Shown here: positions 60,230 to 64,000 of the stretch, piece after piece
Layout of the letters: each line of letters opens with the position of its first letter
Position numbering within the stretch: position 1 is the stretch's first letter
DNA from: Nitrososphaerota archaeon
Lineage (GTDB): Archaea > Thermoproteota > Nitrososphaeria > Nitrososphaerales > Gagatemarchaeaceae
Direction: 5' to 3'
Length of the DNA: 64,000 nucleotides
NCBI GenBank assembly: GCA_029785375.1
Contig: JAFLZV010000004.1
Span: 30,985 to 94,984, forward strand
Notes under the pieces: model-generated
The model's database searches: none
What the model was told of the DNA's origin: nothing
Seen by the model: the letters and a program-made list of their open reading frames with translations, nothing else
Made by a program: the position numbers and the translations under genes

Positions 60230-60415
60230 ACGTGCCTTGTTCCCTTGACGAGGCTGGCGACGTCCTTGTAGGTTCGGAACCGCCCTTCCTTCAGATCCTT
60301 GAGACCCTTTGGCGATGCTCCTGGTGGTCTCCTTGTCCCCCAATATCTCCACCGTCTCCTCTAGCTCTTCAAGGCGCCTTTCTATGGAGACTACCTTGCT
60401 CTCAAGAGTCGTCAT
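60226..60415 (-). pseudogene. Frameshifted antitoxin of the RelE-like toxin
   Basis: ATG 60415, 26 bases from CTTAAG, encodes LESKVVSIERRLEELEETVE, a short coiled coil. A one-base shift at the GCCAAAGGG sequence near 60310 is needed to continue as LKDLKEGRFRTYKDVASLVKGTRHV and stop at TGA 60226-60228. Without the shift the frame runs on into the toxin as a 182-residue fusion. The antitoxin is thus either inactivated or made by programmed shifting at the A-rich site. Confidence 0.6.
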
Positions 60416-60510
60416 GAAGCGCTGCGGAAGCCTTCAGGCTTAAGACGGTTTGGCTGTTCTTGTGCCCTTCGACGCCAGAAAGAGGTGAAAATGCCGCGCA
60501 TGGGGTTCAT
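60412..60510 (-). CDS. Possible 32-residue leader peptide of the toxin-antitoxin operon
   Basis: ATG 60510 is preceded by GGCGGAGGTGCA, a strong ribosome-binding site, and encodes 32 mostly basic residues beginning MNPMRGIFTSFWRRR. Its TGA overlaps the antitoxin ATG (ATGA), the typical sign of coupled translation. The start region lies inside repeat copy A, whose other copies have the same GGAGG-ATG-AAC-CC arrangement. Coding status rests only on this architecture. Confidence 0.4.
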   Translation of the reverse strand: MNPMRGIFTSFWRRRAQEQPNRLKPEGFRSAS

Positions 60511-60525
60511 TGCACCTCCGCCAAG
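60495..60525. repeat. Repeat copy A (~32 bp, three copies near the rRNA gene)
   Basis: Core CGCATGGGGTTCATTGCACC followed by TCCGCC. Compared with copies B and C, it has GCGCATGG where they have GTGCATAAGG. It lies between the divergent toxin-antitoxin operon and the Doc gene. Confidence 0.75.
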
Positions 60526-60589
60526 AATAACTCAGCCCAGTGTAGGGAGTTATATCTGCGGAACGTTTTAGCATGTTGGGAACGAGGAG

Positions 60590-60994
60590 ATGACCGAAAA
60601 AATCAGATACCCGACGCTGAAACAAATCGACCGTCTGTATGAACAGGTCATCAGGGTGTCAGGAGGCGAACGCGGCTACCTCAGCAAGTCCAATCTCGAC
60701 TACCTGCTAGACACCGTAAAAGATGTGGGCGAGAGGCTCGACGGCAGGGCGGCGCTTGTCAAGAAGGCTGCCTTCCTCCTTTACAACGTTGTGACACTGC
60801 ATCCGTTCGTCAACGGAAACAAGAGAACTGCTTACGAGCTCTTGAGGCTGTTCCTTAGGCTCAACGAATTCGACCTGACCAGTGACCCAGACAAGGCGTT
60901 TCGCTTCCTGCTTGACGTAGCTTCTGGGAGCGTATCGGTTGCTGACGTTGAGGGATGGATAGAAACGAATTTAACCGAGCGAGGGCCCGCGTGA
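60590..60994 (+). CDS. doc: Doc-type Fic domain toxin
   Basis: 134 residues with the Fic/Doc catalytic motif HPFVNGNKRTAYELL (HxFx(D/N)GNKR), preceded by GYLSKSNLDYLL and an all-helical fold. Doc phosphorylates elongation factor Tu (EF1A in archaea) and halts translation. Two promoter-like boxes lie upstream (TTATATC at 60550-60556 and CGTTTTAG at 60564-60571), and GAGGAG directly precedes the ATG. No Phd-type antitoxin precedes it; the only partner candidate is the small gene that overlaps its stop. Confidence 0.9.
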   Translation: MTEKIRYPTLKQIDRLYEQVIRVSGGERGYLSKSNLDYLLDTVKDVGERLDGRAALVKKAAFLLYNVVTLHPFVNGNKRTAYELLRLFLRLNEFDLTSDPDKAFRFLLDVASGSVSVADVEGWIETNLTERGPA

Positions 60995-61116
60995 GTGGGG
61001 ACATGGCGCAGAAGTTCAAGGTCACGAAGGAGTTCACCGACAGGGAATTTGATAGGGCTGCGTCTGAGATCATTGGCGAGGACAGGAAGCTACTGGAACG
61101 GCTGGCGAAGGTCTAG
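60991..61116 (+). CDS. Small protein of 41 residues coupled to doc (candidate antitoxin)
   Basis: GTG 60991 overlaps the doc stop (GTGA). The product is short, amphipathic and charged: KFKVTKEFTDREFDRAAS, then EIIGEDRKLLERLAKV. The size and helicity suit a peptide that binds and blocks a Fic toxin. Usual Phd-Doc loci have the antitoxin upstream, so this order is atypical. Not recognised as any family. Confidence 0.5.
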   Translation: MSGDMAQKFKVTKEFTDREFDRAASEIIGEDRKLLERLAKV

Positions 61117-61130
61117 CATACATCCCTCTC

Positions 61131-61163
61131 GCCGTGCATAAGGGTTCATCGCCCCTCCGCCGA
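61131..61163. repeat. Repeat copy B
   Basis: GCCGTGCATAAGGGTTCATC followed by GCCCCTCCGCCGAG. It lies between the doc module and the methyltransferase gene. Compared with copy C it differs at about four positions over 32 bases. Confidence 0.8.
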
Positions 61164-61237
61164 GAAAGGCCTAACAAACAGGCCAGGGCGAAGCATGTCC
61201 GTTGAGTTCCCATTTGAGCACTGGAACTCTGCGAATC

Positions 61238-62041
61238 ATGGCAAACCAGGCCCTGCCCAAGCTGAGGAAGGGACCAGTCCCCAGAGAAGCATTCGACAAG
61301 GAGTTGGATAGGGTGTTAGCAAGCGGGGTGACGTGGTTTGAGCTGTTCAGCGGTTCCGACATAGGATCTGAAAGGAGCCTGATCGCTGACAGGTTCGTCG
61401 CAGAGGATACCAGGGTGCTCGACGTTGGTTGCGGCAGGGGTTTCTTCAGTTTCGCATGCGCAATGAGGACTGAGAGTGTGACAGCCTTGGACTTGATGGA
61501 TGGCGGGGGAAGGACTGGGTGGTGGGACGAGTTCATGAAGACGTCCTATCTGATGGGAAACTCGCAGAGGATTTCAGGCGTCAGGTCCAGCGCCGTTTTT
61601 CTTCCATTTGGCCGGGGTTCCTTTGACTTGGTGGCTTCGATCCACGCCATCAGGAACTTTCAGAGCAAGGATGAAATCAGAGGGTTCTTCCATGAAGCGA
61701 TAAATGTCCTGAAGGAAGGTGGACGCCTGGTTGTGGCGGAGTCGGACCTTGAGTGTCCGTTGAACGCCGGCTACCGGGCAATGTATGCGATGAGGACGAA
61801 GCTAGGCTGGGAGCTTGAGCTCCCGACAGCTTCGCAGATGGTTCGATGGCTCCAAGACGAGGGATTTGCAGACGTCAAACTCGAGACAATCGAAACTGAC
61901 CTAGATTATGCCCCAATCTCCTTTCCCTTCGATGAAACCAAACTTGGCGATATGAAGCAAGAATATCAAATCGCTACGAAATTGATTCGAGAAGACGATA
62001 ACAGGTCTCCACCGGTTCTGCTAATCACGGCGACCCGATAG
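61238..62041 (+). CDS. Class I SAM-dependent methyltransferase
   Basis: 267 residues with VLDVGCGRGFFSFACAM (motif I), TALDLMD, and FDLVASIHAIRNFQSKDEI, LKEGGRLVVAESDLECPL, resembling small-molecule or tRNA methyltransferases. ATG 61238 is chosen over 61202 because MANQALPKLRKG is the more family-like N-terminus. Substrate unknown. The gene lies in its own repeat-bounded segment (copies B and C) next to the rRNA gene. Confidence 0.8.
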   Translation: MANQALPKLRKGPVPREAFDKELDRVLASGVTWFELFSGSDIGSERSLIADRFVAEDTRVLDVGCGRGFFSFACAMRTESVTALDLMDGGGRTGWWDEFMKTSYLMGNSQRISGVRSSAVFLPFGRGSFDLVASIHAIRNFQSKDEIRGFFHEAINVLKEGGRLVVAESDLECPLNAGYRAMYAMRTKLGWELELPTASQMVRWLQDEGFADVKLETIETDLDYAPISFPFDETKLGDMKQEYQIATKLIREDDNRSPPVLLITATR

Positions 62042-62061
62042 ACCTCGTCGAGCCATTGAAA

Positions 62062-62093
62062 CCGTGCATAAGGGTTCATTGCGCCTCCGCCGG
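62062..62093. repeat. Repeat copy C
   Basis: CCGTGCATAAGGGTTCATTG followed by CGCCTCCGCCGG. It begins 20 bases after the methyltransferase stop and ends about 20 bases from the 23S rRNA 3' region. Confidence 0.8.
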
Positions 62094-62264
62094 GCGTCAC
62101 TCATCCTGCGTTGGGGTATAGTTAGTGGACGGGCTGAACTGGTCGCCGAAGCTTCCAGCGTACACCCCCACCACTTCAACGCGATCTTCTATCGCTCCCC
62201 TCCAAGGCCCGCTCCCCCACATTGCTGCAGGGGTTAAGGCCTAAGGCTCACTCTTCTCGGGAGT

Positions 62265-62297
<33 letters not shown>

Positions 62298-62422
62298 ACG
62301 ATTGCTTAGCTGCCCGGCGACGCCCTCTCGGACGACCGGTACGCCAGAGGCAACGCCCCGCTGTTCCTCTCGTACTGGGCAGGGCTTCCCCTCAGTGAAC
62401 CACCGCTTCCATCAGGTAGAGG

Positions 62423-62467
<45 letters not shown>

Positions 62468-62530
62468 GATGGGCGAGCAGCCCCACCCTTGGCCCCTGCT
62501 GCAGGACCAGGATGGGAAGAGCCGACATCG

Positions 62531-63442
62531 CAACTTTACCCAGGCTTACGCCCGGAGTTAGACTATGTCTTCACCCACGAGCACTCGTGGGGTCGGCGTA
62601 TGATAGCCTCGTTTCGGTTTGGCACACCCGAGGGGCTTGCGCCCTTGTCGCGCCATGTCGGAACATGACGCGTCCCTTGCGGGATGCTCGAGCTAGCCGC
62701 GAGGCCATCTCATTACGCACACTTCTGCGCGCTCAGTCGTTACGGGGTCACAACGGAACGGCCGGACCTCCGCCCAACTTGCGTTGGACTGATTTTCGGT
62801 GGCATCCGGGATGTTAGGCAAAAACGAGGTTGGTCGCTATATGCTCCCCGACGCTGTTTCGTCGGCGCCGGGGATGATGACAAGACCAGACCGAGCGGCC
62901 GCATCGTGATGATGAGTCGCTTAGCCGACGCCTGATCGTCTGACCAGGCGATTGTCTGACCCGGCGCGGTCCTATTAAGGCCTGCCGGATTCGACCCTGA
63001 AACCTCGCGCTTGCCATCCGCGATGATGCCTGACCGAACCTACCTGTAGTTTCCAATCGGATGAAAGTCGTATTAGACTCGAAGTCGAGCTTGCCGGACG
63101 TGCCGACGAAGCTCGCGATGCGCTGTGCAGACTGCGGCTGTTCCCCGGAAGAGTGCCGAGAGGCGCCCTCCGCGGTCGACTGCCCTGCCTGCAAGCTAGA
63201 TGTGTGCTGTTGTTGGGACGCCGTTCATGGCGTCACCAAATTTTGACTTCCATCAGATCGGGTGCTGAAGTCCCGTTGGACTTCCCTCGGCGTTGCCCTC
63301 TCCCGCTCTTCCCTCAAACCGCGTTGCCGCGGCTCCTGGTTAAAGGAGGTCGGGTTTCGCCGATATAAGCCGATACTCGTATTTTTCTGCGGATACTTCA
63401 ATCGCGTTACCACGATTCTGCCCCAAGGCCCACAATGGGCCG
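62531..63442 (-). other. 912-base intron in 23S rRNA at the peptidyl-transferase loop
   Basis: The conserved sequence ACCTCGATGTCGGCTC is split: ACCTCG lies at 63441-63446 (minus strand) and GATGTCGGCTC next to 62530. Joining at the shared CG dinucleotide (62529/62530 to 63441/63442) restores the rRNA exactly. No LAGLIDADG motif is found in either strand of the insertion. Minus-strand frames of 62 and 126 codons, and a Cys-rich plus-strand frame at 63061-63246, have no recognised relatives. It may be a decayed mobile intron or carry structured RNA. The intron begins with the inverted sequence GGCCCACAATGGGCC (63428-63442). Confidence 0.85.
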
Positions 63443-63622
63443 AGGTACCAAACCGCGGGGTCGATTGGAGCTCTCGCCCGCGACGAGCCTGTTACCCCTG
63501 GGGTAACTTTTCTGTCACCTCCAGCCCCCAACAGTGAGGACTTGGAGGATCGCTAGGCCAAACTTTCGTTGCAGAAAGTTCTGCGTTTAAACTTCCTGTC
63601 AGGCCGGCTTTTCGCCTTGCCG

Positions 63623-64000
63623 TCAACTCTGGAGGTCCAGGTGACTGATAGAGCTGTAATCTTGAACCATCTTCTTGAATTGTTGCTTCTCTTGTTTGTC
63701 TTCTAGGCTCAGAACCCATCTTCGATGCAGACCATGAACGGTCTGATACACTGTCGACGGCGTTGTTCTGAGGGACTTGTATCCCAAACGTCTCAGTAAA
63801 TCTTCCAAGTCTCTTAGCAGTTTGGAAGGCCTCTCGACGTCTTTCGAAGCGAGTGCTATTCTTGCTCTCCCACTTTCACCGTCGCAACGATAGGCTGCAA
63901 CGACGTAGGGAACTATTAGATTCCGCGTCGTGAGCTTCCTCTTGATGGGCTTTGGTATGCTGACATCGGATTCCACCTTGCTGCCATTCGGTAGCCCAAG
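63623..64000 (-). CDS. LAGLIDADG homing endonuclease in a second 23S intron (partial)
   Basis: The frame is open through the right edge and stops at TGA 63625-63623, within or next to the 3' splice region. The residues LGLPNGSKVESDV, IPKPI, VAAYRCDGESGRARIALASK, LLRDLEDLLRRLGY and VHGLHRRWVLSLEDKQEKQQ correspond to the second domain of two-motif LAGLIDADG enzymes (xGLPNGSK...IPxxI...xxxxxDGExxxRxxLxSK...LLxxLGI). The catalytic acid is in RCDGE, while the LAGLIDADG helix itself is degenerate (VPYVVAAYRCDG). The N-terminal half lies outside the window. Such enzymes cut intronless alleles of the rRNA gene and spread the intron. Confidence 0.82.
   Translation of the reverse strand, partial: LGLPNGSKVESDVSIPKPIKRKLTTRNLIVPYVVAAYRCDGESGRARIALASKDVERPSKLLRDLEDLLRRLGYKSLRTTPSTVYQTVHGLHRRWVLSLEDKQEKQQFKKMVQDYSSISHLDLQS

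Noticed and set aside
62985..63050. tRNA-like segment on the minus strand inside the 23S intron (loop ATGGCAA, GGTCGAATCC)
   Set aside because: The anticodon stem has a mismatch and neither an acceptor stem nor a T stem of five pairs can be formed.

Overview
This window looks like part of a GC-rich archaeal chromosome, most likely from the TACK group and closest in flavour to the Thaumarchaeota/Nitrososphaeria. The evidence is a transcription factor B gene, an archaeal L21e - Rpo4 - DUF655 - KsgA information-processing cluster, aIF5A, Nob1, SRP54, Pus10, Dph6, intron-containing tRNA genes and a 23S rRNA gene interrupted by introns. Many genes begin with TTG or GTG about 22-32 bases from a TATA-like box, so leaderless transcripts seem common. 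The lineage is inferred; no phylogeny was computed.

Layout. 0-5.5 kb: partial membrane protein, peroxiredoxin, and a biotin-dependent acyl-CoA carboxylase set (carrier, biotin carboxylase, carboxyltransferase) with its biotin ligase. 5.5-14.5 kb: tRNA-His (intron), small membrane proteins, an NAD-salvage pair (pncB, pncA), an M24 peptidase, tRNA-Ala (17-base intron at a non-canonical site), an MFS transporter, TFB and a broken methyltransferase. 14.5-28.9 kb: RNA and translation block (Nob1, aIF5A, an HtrA-type surface protease, Dph6, SRP54, Pus10, L21e, Rpo4, DUF655, KsgA, a SpoU-type methyltransferase, a Trm11-like methyltransferase, L10e) interrupted by an amino acid permease. 28.9-33.6 kb: M13 peptidase, NfeD-like protein, small proteins, a decayed ABC1 kinase and an Asp-box protein.

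33.6-52.1 kb is a molybdenum island. It carries a ubiquitin-like sulfur carrier and an E1-rhodanese activator, moaB, moaC, moaA, moaD, moaE, moeA, a membrane-anchored sulfite-oxidase-fold enzyme, a MOSC protein, a three-subunit molybdenum hydroxylase (large, FAD and 2Fe-2S subunits) with a CoxG-like protein, an XdhC/CoxI maturation factor and a MocA-like nucleotidyltransferase. Cofactor synthesis, cofactor finishing and two apoenzymes lie together. An amidase, an F420/NADP-type oxidoreductase, and a class III cyclase-like protein coupled to an AlkZ/YcaQ-type winged-helix protein are mixed in.

52-64 kb is more fluid. It has a RecB/Cas4-like nuclease opposite an XPD/DinG helicase, several degraded genes, an MFS transporter without a conventional start, an AidB-like acyl-CoA dehydrogenase, a RelE-type toxin behind a frameshifted antitoxin, and a Doc toxin module. 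Three copies of a ~32 bp repeat separate the small cassettes next to the rRNA. The right end is the 3' part of a 23S rRNA gene on the minus strand. It is split by a 912-base insertion at the peptidyl-transferase loop and by a second intron encoding a LAGLIDADG endonuclease that runs off the window.
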